A stretch of DNA of 64,000 nt. It comes from CAZHVS01 sp964536015. GTDB lineage: Bacteria; Bacteroidota; Ignavibacteria; Ignavibacteriales; Ignavibacteriaceae. A program made the translations under genes and the position numbers. Below, one piece after another: positions 8,209-17,953 of the stretch. The notes under the pieces are model-generated. The model worked only from the letters and a program-made list of their open reading frames with translations. It was not told where the DNA came from and made no database searches. The DNA is taken from NCBI GenBank assembly GCA_964536015.1, contig CAZHVS010000010.1, forward strand, positions 1-64,000, in the 5' to 3' direction. Position 1 is the stretch's first letter. Every line of letters starts with the position of its first letter.

Positions 8209-9492
8209 TTAAAATGTTTTAAGAACTTCTAAAATAATCTTTTCAGTTGCACCAAGGTTTTGTTTTACAAAATTACTTGAAATATTTCCTTTTTCGGCAC
8301 GAATTTTTTCGTTTGAGAATAAAATTCTTAACTGTTTATATACGTCTTTTTTATCATTAACCATTATTCCGCCCCCTGCTTCAAGAAGTTTTGTTACTTC
8401 CTGAGAATTATAAATTTTTGGTCCAAATAAAACCGGAACTCCGTAGACTGCAGCTTCAAGAACATTATGAATATTGCTCTTAAAACTTCCACCAATAAAA
8501 GCAACATGAGCATAATAATAAAGGGTTAACAATATGCCGATTGAATCAACTAAAATTACTCTTTCTCCGGCGTAATTATTCATTTCCGAAAATCTTATTG
8601 TTTTTACAATTGATGCAAAATCGTTTTCCAATCTTTCAATATGTACTTCAGTGGGTTCATGTGGCACTATGATAAACAAAATATCTTTATCATATTTTGT
8701 AAGAGCAATAAATGCAGGAATCAGCACATCTTCATCGGCATCCCATGTGCTACCTGCGACCATCACTTTTCTATTTGCAATAAAATCTGTATTAATCAGG
8801 TTCCGTTCTTTTGCAATCAAACTTCTTTGATATACACGATCAAATCTTGTATCACCCACAGAAATGACATGGTTCTTATTCAATTTAAATCTTAAAAAAT
8901 TCTTTGCATCGTTTTCAGAAACAGTAAGTATTTTGGTTATTTTATTATATATACGTTTATGAAAGGCTTTAGAAAAAGGTATTGTAATTCGTGGAGAATT
9001 ATCTCTCATCGTAGCATCAACAAGCAAAGAAGGAATATTTTTTTCCCATAGAGCATTAATGTGATTTGGCCAGATATCATAACGCATAAAAATTGCAAGA
9101 TGTGGATTAACAATTTTAATGAATTTATCAGCCTGCGATTTGAAATCGAATGGAAGATAAGATACGAGATCGGCAAAAGGATATTTTTTGCTGTTAACAT
9201 ATCCGGAGGGAGAAAAGAAGGTTACAAGAATATTTGCATTAACTTGCCTTTTTAATTTTTCAATTATAGGCTTTGCCTGTTCAAATTCTCCAAGTGACGA
9301 TGAATGGAACCAGATGAGTTTTTTAGTTTTGTCGATTGCCGAAGCGTTAATTATAAGTTCTTCAAATAATCTCTTCCTTCCTTTGATTCCTTCTCTTAAT
9401 TTTTTATTAAATAAAGAAACAAATAACGCCAAAACATAGAACAACGGAACCAACAAATAACTGTAAAAAAATAACCAGATTTTATCTATCAT
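8209..9492 (-). CDS. waaA: Kdo transferase WaaA
   Basis: 427 residues. It transfers 3-deoxy-D-manno-octulosonic acid from CMP-Kdo to lipid A at the inner membrane. An N-terminal membrane anchor (IWLFFYSYLLVPLFYVLALF) is followed by a GT-B fold. Motifs include WFHSSSLGEFEQAKP, MRYDIWPNH, VAGSTWDADED and the FIGGSFKSNIHNVLEAAVYG donor site. Length fits the family. The frame extends to a TTG at 9498; the ATG at 9492 is chosen, with GGAG about ten bases upstream. It overlaps the end of the preceding glycosyltransferase gene, so the two form one LPS-core transcript. Confidence 0.93.
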   Translation of the reverse strand: MIDKIWLFFYSYLLVPLFYVLALFVSLFNKKLREGIKGRKRLFEELIINASAIDKTKKLIWFHSSSLGEFEQAKPIIEKLKRQVNANILVTFFSPSGYVNSKKYPFADLVSYLPFDFKSQADKFIKIVNPHLAIFMRYDIWPNHINALWEKNIPSLLVDATMRDNSPRITIPFSKAFHKRIYNKITKILTVSENDAKNFLRFKLNKNHVISVGDTRFDRVYQRSLIAKERNLINTDFIANRKVMVAGSTWDADEDVLIPAFIALTKYDKDILFIIVPHEPTEVHIERLENDFASIVKTIRFSEMNNYAGERVILVDSIGILLTLYYYAHVAFIGGSFKSNIHNVLEAAVYGVPVLFGPKIYNSQEVTKLLEAGGGIMVNDKKDVYKQLRILFSNEKIRAEKGNISSNFVKQNLGATEKIILEVLKTF

Positions 9493-10477
9493 CTTCAATT
9501 AGCTCCAAAACACTCTCAAAAACTTTTAATGGTTTAATTTCTTTCATACATCTAAAATGTTTTTTAGGACAATGACTCTTTCCTATATGTGAACAGGGTC
9601 TGCATGAGAGAAGATTATTTTCTAAAACTATACTTTTATTTTTATATGGAAAGAAACCAAATTCTTTTACGGTTGAACCAAATATTGCAACGACGGGGAC
9701 TTTCATTGCGCAAGCAGTATGCATTAAACCTGAATCATTGCAAACAATTACAGAACAATTTTGCATATCTTTTGCTGTCTGCAGAATATTATTTTCAGTA
9801 ACGAGATTTATACTATCTTTTACTTGTGATTGAATATGCGTGCATAATTTAACATCTTCTTTGCCTCCAAATAAACAGACCGTAAAACCATTTTCAATCA
9901 GCATATTTCCAAGCAGAATAAAATATTCCGCTGGCCACATTTTTGTAAAATGTTTTGAACCCGGACAAAATCCAATAATTTTTTTCTTTTCAGTTATTGA
10001 CGCTTCAATTGTATCAGGTATAAATAAATCAAGTCCAACATCATCCAGTGCAAAATTTTCTAATATACTTGCATAGCGAACAGGAATTGGTTGGGTATTT
10101 CTAAGGTTGTTCGTCTTAAATTTTACCAGTAAAAATTTTGCTAAACGCTTTTTATTAAACTTCTTTTTATAGGCATCTATTTTTTTTATTAATAATGCTG
10201 AACGCAAATTATTCTGAAGATCAAGAACGAGAGAATATTTTTGCATAGCAAGATTTTCTGCCAAGGTTTTGTTTTCACCATCATTACGTGAATAGATAAA
10301 TACTCTATTCAAATTAGGATTGAATCTCACTATGTCCGCAAATTCTGCTCTTACCACAAAGTCAATCATTGCGGCAGGATATTTCTGCTTAAGATTTCTT
10401 ATAAGCGGCGATGCAAGCAACACATCTCCAAGAGAACTTAACCGAATAATCAGAATTTTTTCTGTGTTTAATATCAT
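9482..10477 (-). CDS. Glycosyltransferase family 9, heptosyltransferase-like
   Basis: 331 residues, GT-B fold. It opens with ILIIRLSSLGDVLLASPL, typical of ADP-heptose:LPS heptosyltransferases. The C-terminal half has GFCPGSKHFTKMWP, then NDSGLMHTACAMKVPVVAIFGS, the sugar-nucleotide binding region. A cysteine-rich end (CRPCSHIGKSHCPKKHFRC) is common in this branch. It probably adds heptose or a related sugar to the LPS inner core. The exact acceptor cannot be read. It overlaps waaA, which supports a core-assembly role. A possible minus-strand -7 element (TAATTTTG, 10506-10513) lies upstream. Confidence 0.88.
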   Translation of the reverse strand: MILNTEKILIIRLSSLGDVLLASPLIRNLKQKYPAAMIDFVVRAEFADIVRFNPNLNRVFIYSRNDGENKTLAENLAMQKYSLVLDLQNNLRSALLIKKIDAYKKKFNKKRLAKFLLVKFKTNNLRNTQPIPVRYASILENFALDDVGLDLFIPDTIEASITEKKKIIGFCPGSKHFTKMWPAEYFILLGNMLIENGFTVCLFGGKEDVKLCTHIQSQVKDSINLVTENNILQTAKDMQNCSVIVCNDSGLMHTACAMKVPVVAIFGSTVKEFGFFPYKNKSIVLENNLLSCRPCSHIGKSHCPKKHFRCMKEIKPLKVFESVLELIEDDR

Positions 10478-10525
10478 TAATTCTAAATTGATAATTTTAT
10501 GGTTTCAAAATTAAAACTTACTTTT

Positions 10526-10533
10526 TAACTTTG
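10526..10533 (+). promoter_or_regulatory. Possible -7 element TAACTTTG
   Basis: TAACTTTG fits the Bacteroidota TAnnTTTG -7 consensus and lies 24 bases before the ATG at 10557. No good TTG -33 box is seen, so this is tentative. Confidence 0.35.
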
Positions 10534-10556
10534 CACATTAAATGTAAGGAATTAAT

Positions 10557-10829
10557 ATGACAAGTTTAACACCGCCAAAAGTAAAAGAATTTCCTGCGGA
10601 TTCAATTGAAAAACAAGTTTATCAAATTGCAGAAGATCTTTACGAGTACATTCCGGTTATGAATGACCGAAATCGACTTGGTTTTGTTCTTTATAAATAT
10701 ATGACTGGCGAAGGCGATGTTCCTCTTGTTGCACTTAAACATGCTAAGCTTCATATCAAAGGCATTTCTTTAGAAGACCTTGCTCAAAAAATTGAAACAA
10801 AACTTGCTGAAATCAAAAAAGCCAAATAG
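10557..10829 (+). CDS. Small helical protein of unknown function, 90 aa
   Basis: A soluble, mostly helical protein without cysteines, signal peptide or membrane segment. Features include SIEKQVYQIAEDLYEYIP, a short NDRNRLGFVLYKYMTGEG centre and a lysine-rich C-terminal helix. A good ribosome site (AGGA six bases before the ATG) and an upstream -7-like box support expression. It sits between divergent LPS genes and convergent lysA with no obvious partner. Function not recognised. Confidence 0.7.
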   Translation: MTSLTPPKVKEFPADSIEKQVYQIAEDLYEYIPVMNDRNRLGFVLYKYMTGEGDVPLVALKHAKLHIKGISLEDLAQKIETKLAEIKKAK

Positions 10830-10872
10830 ATCTTTTTAATTAATCCTGAAATTTAATTTTTTCATTTTAGTT

Positions 10873-12141
10873 TTATTTCAAAAATTTTTCTTCATCCATA
10901 ACAAGGTGTTCGAAGGATTCTCTTCCTCTTATAAGATGAAAACCATTTTTATCTACCATTACTTCGGCGGCGCGTCTTCTAGCATTATAATTTGAAGACA
11001 TTACCATTCCATAGGCTCCTGAAGACATTATTGCTAAATACTCGCCACATTTTACTTCGCAAATATTTCTTTTTTTTGCAAGGAAATCGCCGCTTTCACA
11101 TACGGGTCCAACAATATCTGCAATTATTTCTTTTCTTTCTTTTTCGAGCTTAACTGGTTGAATATGATGATAAGCCGAATAAATACTTGGTCTCAATAAA
11201 TCTGTCATTGCAGCATCTACAACAATAAAATTTTTGTCATTATTTTTTTTGGTATAAAGAATTTCTGTAACAAGAATTCCCCCATTTGCAGTAAGATACC
11301 TTCCTGGTTCAAAAAAAATATCACAATTAAGTTTTTTTAACGAAGGAAGAATTGACTTTGCAAGTTCATAAATGTCCAAAGGTTTTTCATCATCATAAAC
11401 CACTCCCATTCCTCCACCTATATCAAAATGTTCAAGTGTTATTCCTCTTTCTTTTATTTGAAAAAATATATCTGATAACTTATTAACAGCTTCTAAAAAT
11501 GGTTCTGTTGAAGTAATCTGTGAACCAATATGCATATCAATTCCGGTTAAACGAATATTTTTAAGCTTTGATGCTTCAACGAAAAATTTTACAGCATCTG
11601 AACTGCTAACACCGAATTTATTTTCAGCCAGTCCCGTTGAAATATACGGATGAGTTTTCGCATCAACATCGGGGTTAACTCTAATAGCAAGTGAAGCGGT
11701 TTTATTCATTTGGCGGGCAATTTCATCAATGAGAAGTATTTCTTCAAAAGACTCTGCTTTTATCATTAAAAAATTGTTTTCAATACCAAGCTGAATTTCT
11801 CTTTTCGTTTTTCCAACACCTGTTAAAATCATATTTGATGGAACAGCACCTGCTTTTACAGCCCTAAAGTATTCTCCTTCAGAATTTACATCTACACCGC
11901 CTCCAAGCTCAACAAATGTTTTGATTACCGACAAATTAAAATTTGCTTTAGAAGCAAAAAATATTTTATGAGGAACAGAACTAAATGCTTTTTCAAATTC
12001 AAGATACCGGTCGACAAAGAATTTTTTATTATAAATATAAATTGGCGTTCCATATTCTTTCAGAATATCAACTACCGGAATCTGTTCACAGTAAAGATTA
12101 TTGTTTTTATAAGTAAAGTAATTTGAATCAAATATCTTCAT
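10873..12141 (-). CDS. lysA: Diaminopimelate decarboxylase
   Basis: 422 residues. It converts meso-diaminopimelate to L-lysine, the last step of lysine synthesis, with pyridoxal phosphate. The PLP lysine sits in FFASKANFNLSVIK. HIGSQIT, the glycine-rich GGGMGVVYDDEKP phosphate loop and FEPGRYLTANGGILV are all in order. CESGDFLAK near the C-terminus holds the cysteine contributed across the dimer, and SSGAYGMVMSSNYN completes the site. Length and order match the alanine-racemase-fold group IV decarboxylases. It is a single-gene unit convergent with the small gene before it. Confidence 0.96.
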   Translation of the reverse strand: MKIFDSNYFTYKNNNLYCEQIPVVDILKEYGTPIYIYNKKFFVDRYLEFEKAFSSVPHKIFFASKANFNLSVIKTFVELGGGVDVNSEGEYFRAVKAGAVPSNMILTGVGKTKREIQLGIENNFLMIKAESFEEILLIDEIARQMNKTASLAIRVNPDVDAKTHPYISTGLAENKFGVSSSDAVKFFVEASKLKNIRLTGIDMHIGSQITSTEPFLEAVNKLSDIFFQIKERGITLEHFDIGGGMGVVYDDEKPLDIYELAKSILPSLKKLNCDIFFEPGRYLTANGGILVTEILYTKKNNDKNFIVVDAAMTDLLRPSIYSAYHHIQPVKLEKERKEIIADIVGPVCESGDFLAKKRNICEVKCGEYLAIMSSGAYGMVMSSNYNARRRAAEVMVDKNGFHLIRGRESFEHLVMDEEKFLK

Positions 12142-12238
12142 AACAGTTTATTTTATTTTTAAAAATCAATTGTAAAAATAAACAAAATCCCTTAACAGAA
12201 ATCTTAAACTTCAAGAAGTATTTTTCAAGGTATTCTGT

Positions 12239-12246
12239 TAAATTTG
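12239..12246 (+). promoter_or_regulatory. Possible -7 element TAAATTTG
   Basis: TAAATTTG fits the TAnnTTTG consensus 47 bases before the pullulanase-like start codon. No TTG is present at the expected -33 distance. Confidence 0.3.
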
Positions 12247-12292
12247 CATTAAACAATTTTAGAATATCAAATCATTTAAGTGTTGTTCAATA

Positions 12293-14398
12293 ATGAAAAC
12301 AAAAATAACAACCGTAATAATCTTTTTAATTTTCAATTATTCAATTTTAGGAGCTACTTTGTTTATCAAAGATAAAACTGAAAAAGCATTATCATCCGGA
12401 CAAAAGGAATATCTTGAGCATTTAAAGTCATTGAATAAATTTTATTCAGATAAAAAACTTGGCTCTTTTTTCGATAAAGGGAATACTGCTTTCAGGCTTT
12501 TTGCTCCTCAAGCCATTAAAGTTGTCCTCTGCACATTCAACAAACCAGAAGACAAAATTCCTTTAAAACATGAAATGATAATGGACTCCAATGGTGTTTG
12601 GGAAGCTACCCTTAAAGGAAAACTGCAAGGACTTTTTTACGGCTTTAAAGTTTATCACAAAGGAGATGACCTCAATTCCGAAAAAAATATTTGTGTTGAT
12701 CCTTATGCTAAAGCAGTAGCACAGTTTAATACATATTGCAGTCAAAGACTCTCAATAGTTATTGATGAAAACAAATATAACTGGAATGGTGATGAGTGGA
12801 TACGGAGAGATTGGAGAGATTTAATTATTTATGAAATGCATATTCGAGATATGACTGCTCATAAAACATCAAGAGTAAAGCTTCCGGGCACTTATAATGG
12901 ACTTATCGAAAAAAACACAGGTGCTGGGATTAATTATATAAAATCGCTTGGAGTCAATACTGTCGAACTTTTACCTGCTCAGGAATTTGCAAATATTGAA
13001 ATTCCCTACAGAAAAGAAATGAATGGAAAATTTAACACATGGAATCATTATGAAAGAAATCACTGGGGTTATATGACTTCATCTTTCTTTGCCCCCGAAT
13101 CTTACTATAGCGAAGGAGAAATAAAATGGAATGAATGGTCCGGGAAAACCGGAAAACAGGTTAAAGATTTTAAAGATATGGTTAAAGCCTTTCACAAAGA
13201 AGGAATTGCTGTAATTATGGATGTCGTGTACAATCACCTTTCTGAATATGAACAAGGCAATCTTAAAGAAATTGATAAGGAATATTACTTCCGTCTTGAT
13301 GCTAACGGAAATTTTATTGCAGAAAGCGGATGCGGAAATGATCTCAAAACAGAAAATCCAATGGTTAGAAGAATGATTGTAGAAAGCATTCTTTACTGGA
13401 TGCAAGAATATCATGTCGATGGCTTTCGTTTTGACCTTGGGAAATTAATTGATTGGGAAACAATTGAAAAAATTATTTATGAAGCAAAAAAAATAAATCC
13501 GAATGTCATTTTTGTATGCGAACCATGGGGCGGCGGTTATGATCCTGCCGGCTTTTCTCTACGCGGTTGGGGAAGCTGGAACGACCAGATAAGAAATGGA
13601 ATAAAAGGCGAAAATCCTTTCAACGGCTGCGGCTGGATTTTTGGCTCTTGGTATGGAAATAATAATATTGATAGAATAAAAAGCTACGTTAACGGAACAC
13701 TTGTAAAAGATAAATTTGGACTATTCCAACAAAAGCAACATTCGGTTAACTATCTTGAATCGCACGATGGTTTTACTCTTGGAGATTTTGTTAGAATTGC
13801 AACAAAAGAAGTTGATACATCCAAAACAATAAAAAATGTTGATGAATTTGTTAAGCTTACCCCTTTGCAAATGAAACTCAATAAACTTGCAGCTTTGTAT
13901 CTTTTCACTTCACAAGGATTGACAATGATACACTCAGGACAGGAATTTGCGCGAACTAAAGTTATACCTTGCGACCTTGAAACCCACGACCCGTATAAAG
14001 GAAAAATTGATCACAACAGCTATAATAAAGACAACGAAACCAATTATATTAATTACCAGCATGCAAAAATTAATGAAGAACTACTGAGCTATTACAAAGG
14101 ATTAATTCAGCTCAGGAATAACTTTGAATGCTTTAGAAGAGCTAATTATGATGAGATTACTTTTATAGCAACAAATGAAAACGATTTTGCTCTTTGCTAT
14201 GAAATAAATTATAAAAATGAGAAATGGCTCGTGCTGATGAATGCAAATCCAGGAAAAGTTTTAGAAATTAATTTGCCTGCTGGAGAATGGCAGGTTATGG
14301 TAAATCCAATTAATGCCGGAATAATACCTTTAGAAAAAATTAAAGAAAAAATTATTATAGAAACTTCTTCCGGTTATGTACTTAAAAAGGTAAATTAG
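12293..14398 (+). CDS. Secreted pullulanase/debranching-type alpha-amylase family protein
   Basis: 701 residues with a signal peptide (about residues 1-21). An N-terminal CBM48-like domain (GNTAFRLFAPQAIKVVLCTF, about 60-155) precedes a GH13 barrel. The conserved regions are all visible: MDVVYNHL (region I), DGFRFDLGKLID with the nucleophile Asp (II), VIFVCEPWGGG with the acid Glu (III) and NYLESHDGF (IV). The order and the YEMHIRDMT start of the barrel fit type I pullulanase, which hydrolyses alpha-1,6 links in branched glucans. Isoamylase-like activity is possible. The signal suggests the enzyme works outside the cytoplasm. It ends overlapping the convergent kinase by four bases. Confidence 0.88.
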   Translation: MKTKITTVIIFLIFNYSILGATLFIKDKTEKALSSGQKEYLEHLKSLNKFYSDKKLGSFFDKGNTAFRLFAPQAIKVVLCTFNKPEDKIPLKHEMIMDSNGVWEATLKGKLQGLFYGFKVYHKGDDLNSEKNICVDPYAKAVAQFNTYCSQRLSIVIDENKYNWNGDEWIRRDWRDLIIYEMHIRDMTAHKTSRVKLPGTYNGLIEKNTGAGINYIKSLGVNTVELLPAQEFANIEIPYRKEMNGKFNTWNHYERNHWGYMTSSFFAPESYYSEGEIKWNEWSGKTGKQVKDFKDMVKAFHKEGIAVIMDVVYNHLSEYEQGNLKEIDKEYYFRLDANGNFIAESGCGNDLKTENPMVRRMIVESILYWMQEYHVDGFRFDLGKLIDWETIEKIIYEAKKINPNVIFVCEPWGGGYDPAGFSLRGWGSWNDQIRNGIKGENPFNGCGWIFGSWYGNNNIDRIKSYVNGTLVKDKFGLFQQKQHSVNYLESHDGFTLGDFVRIATKEVDTSKTIKNVDEFVKLTPLQMKLNKLAALYLFTSQGLTMIHSGQEFARTKVIPCDLETHDPYKGKIDHNSYNKDNETNYINYQHAKINEELLSYYKGLIQLRNNFECFRRANYDEITFIATNENDFALCYEINYKNEKWLVLMNANPGKVLEINLPAGEWQVMVNPINAGIIPLEKIKEKIIIETSSGYVLKKVN

Positions 14399-17300
14399 AC
14401 GAAAAGTTTCTTTAAAGATTTTTCAATAGCGTCTTTAAGTAGATTAAGATTAACAGGCTTAGAGAATACATATTCAATTCCGAGCTCATTGTATTCAAGA
14501 ATTTCTCCACGGCCAATATCTGCACTTAAAACAATTACTGGTGGTTTTGCTGCTATTTCTGATGCATTAAGTTCCCGTACAAACTCCATCCCGTTCATTT
14601 TAGGCATAATATGATCCGTTATAATCAGTGCTGGAGAAATTCTCTTCGATAATTCAAATCCTTCCTTTCCATTTACGGCTGTAACTACCTGGTAATCAGG
14701 AATAATATTTTTCAAAATTTTCGTATAAAGTAATCTGTCAGTATTACTATCATCAACTAAAAGAATAGTTGCAGACGCTTTTGGTAAAGTAAATTTAAAT
14801 TCAGAACCTTTTCCTACTTCGCTTTCTACCCATATTTTACCTCCGTGTTTTTCTATAATTTCTTTTACAAGTGAAAGTCCCAAACCGCTTCCTTTTTCAC
14901 CAGCAGTTCCCTCGCTTGTAAACTTTGATTCAATGTTGAACATTTTTGCCATGTTCTCTTTCGAAATTCCAACCCCTGTATCTTTTACACATACTTCTAT
15001 AAACCTTGGTGCTTCTGCCTGTCTATACGAGATTGAAATTGTTCCTCCCGAATTAGTAAACTTTAACGAATTCGAAAGTAAATTGTTTATAGCTTGCATA
15101 ATAAGGTTAGCATCAACAAAAACAAATATTCCATTGTCGATATTGTTCTTCAATATGATTTGCTTTTGAATGGCAAACCCAGAAACACTATTTAATGATT
15201 TTGTTACTATTCTTAGTAAATCTTCTTTCTCGGGTTCAAATTGAATTCTGCCTGTTTGTAATCTTGTCCAATCAAGCAGAGAATTAACCAATGAAAGCAT
15301 ATTTTGAGAAGACTCCCGAATAAAAGAGATATACTGTTTTTTCTCCGATTCAGTAAGATCACTTTCGTTTAGCAATAAATCAGTAAAACCCAGTATTGAA
15401 CTGAAGGGTGTTCTCAAATCGTGTGATATAATTGAGATGAATCTGTCTTTTGTTTCATTCAATTTTTTCAGATTCTCTGCGGATAAATTAACTTCTGCTT
15501 CTGCTTTTTTCTGTAATGAAATATCGCTTACAAGTCCGTAAACTTTCTGTATTATTCCTTTCCTATCTCTTATGGCTGTAAGTTTATTTCTAACCCAAAC
15601 AAGATTTCCTTCTTTATGAAGAATACGAAATTCAACTTCCTCGGTTTTCTTATAGATATTAAGAAAAAATTTCTTCAGTTTATTTTTTGAAAGAGCAAAA
15701 TCATCAGGATGAATTATTTTAAAAAATTGACGAGGTTCTTTTACCAGTTCAGATTGAGTATAGCCTGTAATCTTCTGAACGGATGCAGTAAAAAACATAA
15801 TTCTTAATTTATTATCTGTTCTTTCTGCAGTATAAAAGAAATCATCTATGTTTTCTGTAATATTTCTGTATTTTTCTTCAGATTCTTTAATGGCTTGCTG
15901 AGTTCGTTTTCTTTCTGTTATGTCTCTTACAATCACTACAATAAAAGTTTTATTTTCATAAATAAAACTTGTGGCAGCGGCCTCAGCATAAAAATTAATT
16001 CCATCTTTTCTGCGCGCAATAAATTCATAACGAGGAGGAGCGTCTTTAAGTTCATATCTTGCTCTGGTGTATTCTTCAATTTTTGAGTGGTCACTTGCAT
16101 CAACAAAATCAAGCGTGTTAATACCAATAACATCACTACCTTTTGAATAACCAAAAATCTGGGCAAAAGAATCGTTAGCCAAAATAAAAGTATTATCACA
16201 TTCAACTGCAATTCCATCATTAGAAGCATCCACAATTGAACGCATCATCAACAATTCTTTTTCAGTTTCTTTTTTCTGAGTTATATCCGTAAAGATTGCG
16301 TTTAATAGTTTAACAGATTGGTCAAAATCTTCAACGACCGAAAAATTTGCCAGCATATAAACAATCTTTCCTGCTTTATTTACTATAGGAAGTTCATAGC
16401 GGGAATTTTTTAATTGTTTAAGCAAGTTTAAATTTATTTGTGTTTTTTCTAAAAAATCCTTTTCAATAAGATTTTCAAATATCATTGCTTTTAGTTCTTC
16501 TGCGGAGTAACCAATCGAGGAAATAAAAGATGGATTAGCATAAATTATTTTTCCATCTTTATCAATATTACAAATAAGCTCACTTGTGTTGAGTACAATA
16601 TTTCTGAATTTTTCTTCGGAAGCCCGAAGCTCTCTTTCAATTGCAACTTTTTCTGTTATATCTTTTACTAGTACCACAATTAATTCTTTTTCGGCTCCCA
16701 GACTTGCGAACGCAAAAGTAAATTCTCCTTCTTTTACTTCTCGCCGTTTATTAATAAAAGTAATTTTGTCAGAAATTGATTTATTTTCCTCAACAGCCGA
16801 AATTATATAATTAAAAACAGAAGAATCATACGCTCTTATTATCTTACCAAAAGTTTTTCCAAATACTTCGCTTTTTGTATAACCAAATAACCGTTCCGCG
16901 GCTTTATTCCAGAATTTAATTTTGCCGCGTAAATTTAATCCCACTACAGCATCAGTGCCTGTTTCGGTAATAATCTGGTATTGTTTTAATTCTTCAAGTT
17001 CAAGTTGAAATTTTTCTTTTTCCCTGATAAAGAATGAAATATCTGTAAAGTAAAACGAGACATAATTTATACTTTGTTTAACTGAAAATATCGGATATAT
17101 CTCACAGCTATATTGTTCGGTTTCGCCATTCAACTTTAACACAACATCAAGATTTTCCCTTGATTTATTAGCAATAGATGAATGAAATTTTTCATTTAAT
17201 TCATTACCAACTTCATTCGTGAAAAGCTGAAATATTGATGTTTCAAGAATATTTTTATTTTGTCTTTTTAAAAGAGATATTTTATCTCCGTTACTATATT

Positions 17301-17799
17301 TAATTATTCCCTGGGTATCAGTTATAAATAATAACTGGCAATTATGATTTATTATTTTTTCAAGACATTCGGTTTTTTGAAAAAATTCTCCCGCTTTTAC
17401 ATCTGCAGATATTTGAATATCTTCAATAACAAGCATTCCGCCGTTAAATTTATCATCTTTAAATAAAGGAGAGCCTTTAACTATTATAGAAATCTCACCA
17501 CCGCGAATAGTTTTAAGGTTGAGTAATTCTCTCTCAAAGAAATTTCCTTTTTCAAGACTTTGTAAATCATCAAAGATATTAACCTCTGAAAATATCTCGG
17601 TCTGCAGAATGTTCATTCCACAAAGTTCGGAAGGAAGATTTTCATTATGAATATTAAACTTATAAAAGTTTTCGTTTATGTAATTTATTTTCCAATCAGA
17701 ATCGAAAGCAATTATTCCAAGTGGAAAACTTTCAATCATCTCAGCTGCAAGAGTAACAGGAATACTTTTTTCAGTTCTTTTTTCTTCTGCCTGTACCAT
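14395..17799 (-). CDS. Hybrid histidine kinase with about six PAS domains and a receiver
   Basis: 1134 residues with no clear membrane helix, so probably cytoplasmic. About six PAS domains fill residues 15-775; examples are AVVGLNLRGKIKFWNKAAERL and LICNIDKDGKIIYANPSF. A HisKA domain follows with the phospho-acceptor in ISHDLRTPFSSILGF (about 795). The ATPase domain has the N box INNLLSNSLKFTN, then DTGVGIS and GSGLGLSLV. The C-terminal receiver (about 1010-1134) has LVDDSNTDR, the phospho-Asp in ITDHIMPKMNGMEF and the Lys in FSKPVN. No cognate regulator is adjacent. The ligands are unknown. Confidence 0.92.
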   Translation of the reverse strand: MVQAEEKRTEKSIPVTLAAEMIESFPLGIIAFDSDWKINYINENFYKFNIHNENLPSELCGMNILQTEIFSEVNIFDDLQSLEKGNFFERELLNLKTIRGGEISIIVKGSPLFKDDKFNGGMLVIEDIQISADVKAGEFFQKTECLEKIINHNCQLLFITDTQGIIKYSNGDKISLLKRQNKNILETSIFQLFTNEVGNELNEKFHSSIANKSRENLDVVLKLNGETEQYSCEIYPIFSVKQSINYVSFYFTDISFFIREKEKFQLELEELKQYQIITETGTDAVVGLNLRGKIKFWNKAAERLFGYTKSEVFGKTFGKIIRAYDSSVFNYIISAVEENKSISDKITFINKRREVKEGEFTFAFASLGAEKELIVVLVKDITEKVAIERELRASEEKFRNIVLNTSELICNIDKDGKIIYANPSFISSIGYSAEELKAMIFENLIEKDFLEKTQINLNLLKQLKNSRYELPIVNKAGKIVYMLANFSVVEDFDQSVKLLNAIFTDITQKKETEKELLMMRSIVDASNDGIAVECDNTFILANDSFAQIFGYSKGSDVIGINTLDFVDASDHSKIEEYTRARYELKDAPPRYEFIARRKDGINFYAEAAATSFIYENKTFIVVIVRDITERKRTQQAIKESEEKYRNITENIDDFFYTAERTDNKLRIMFFTASVQKITGYTQSELVKEPRQFFKIIHPDDFALSKNKLKKFFLNIYKKTEEVEFRILHKEGNLVWVRNKLTAIRDRKGIIQKVYGLVSDISLQKKAEAEVNLSAENLKKLNETKDRFISIISHDLRTPFSSILGFTDLLLNESDLTESEKKQYISFIRESSQNMLSLVNSLLDWTRLQTGRIQFEPEKEDLLRIVTKSLNSVSGFAIQKQIILKNNIDNGIFVFVDANLIMQAINNLLSNSLKFTNSGGTISISYRQAEAPRFIEVCVKDTGVGISKENMAKMFNIESKFTSEGTAGEKGSGLGLSLVKEIIEKHGGKIWVESEVGKGSEFKFTLPKASATILLVDDSNTDRLLYTKILKNIIPDYQVVTAVNGKEGFELSKRISPALIITDHIMPKMNGMEFVRELNASEIAAKPPVIVLSADIGRGEILEYNELGIEYVFSKPVNLNLLKDAIEKSLKKLFV

Positions 17800-17953
17800 A
17801 ATTATTAATTCTTTTCTTTTGATAGCAAATAATACTTCATTTATTTTAAATAATCAATTTATGTTTAATAATTCATGTGGAACTTGAGTATAAAAATTGA
17901 TAAATTCACTTTCAGAAAATATATAATTAACTTTTCACAACGGAATTTAATTA

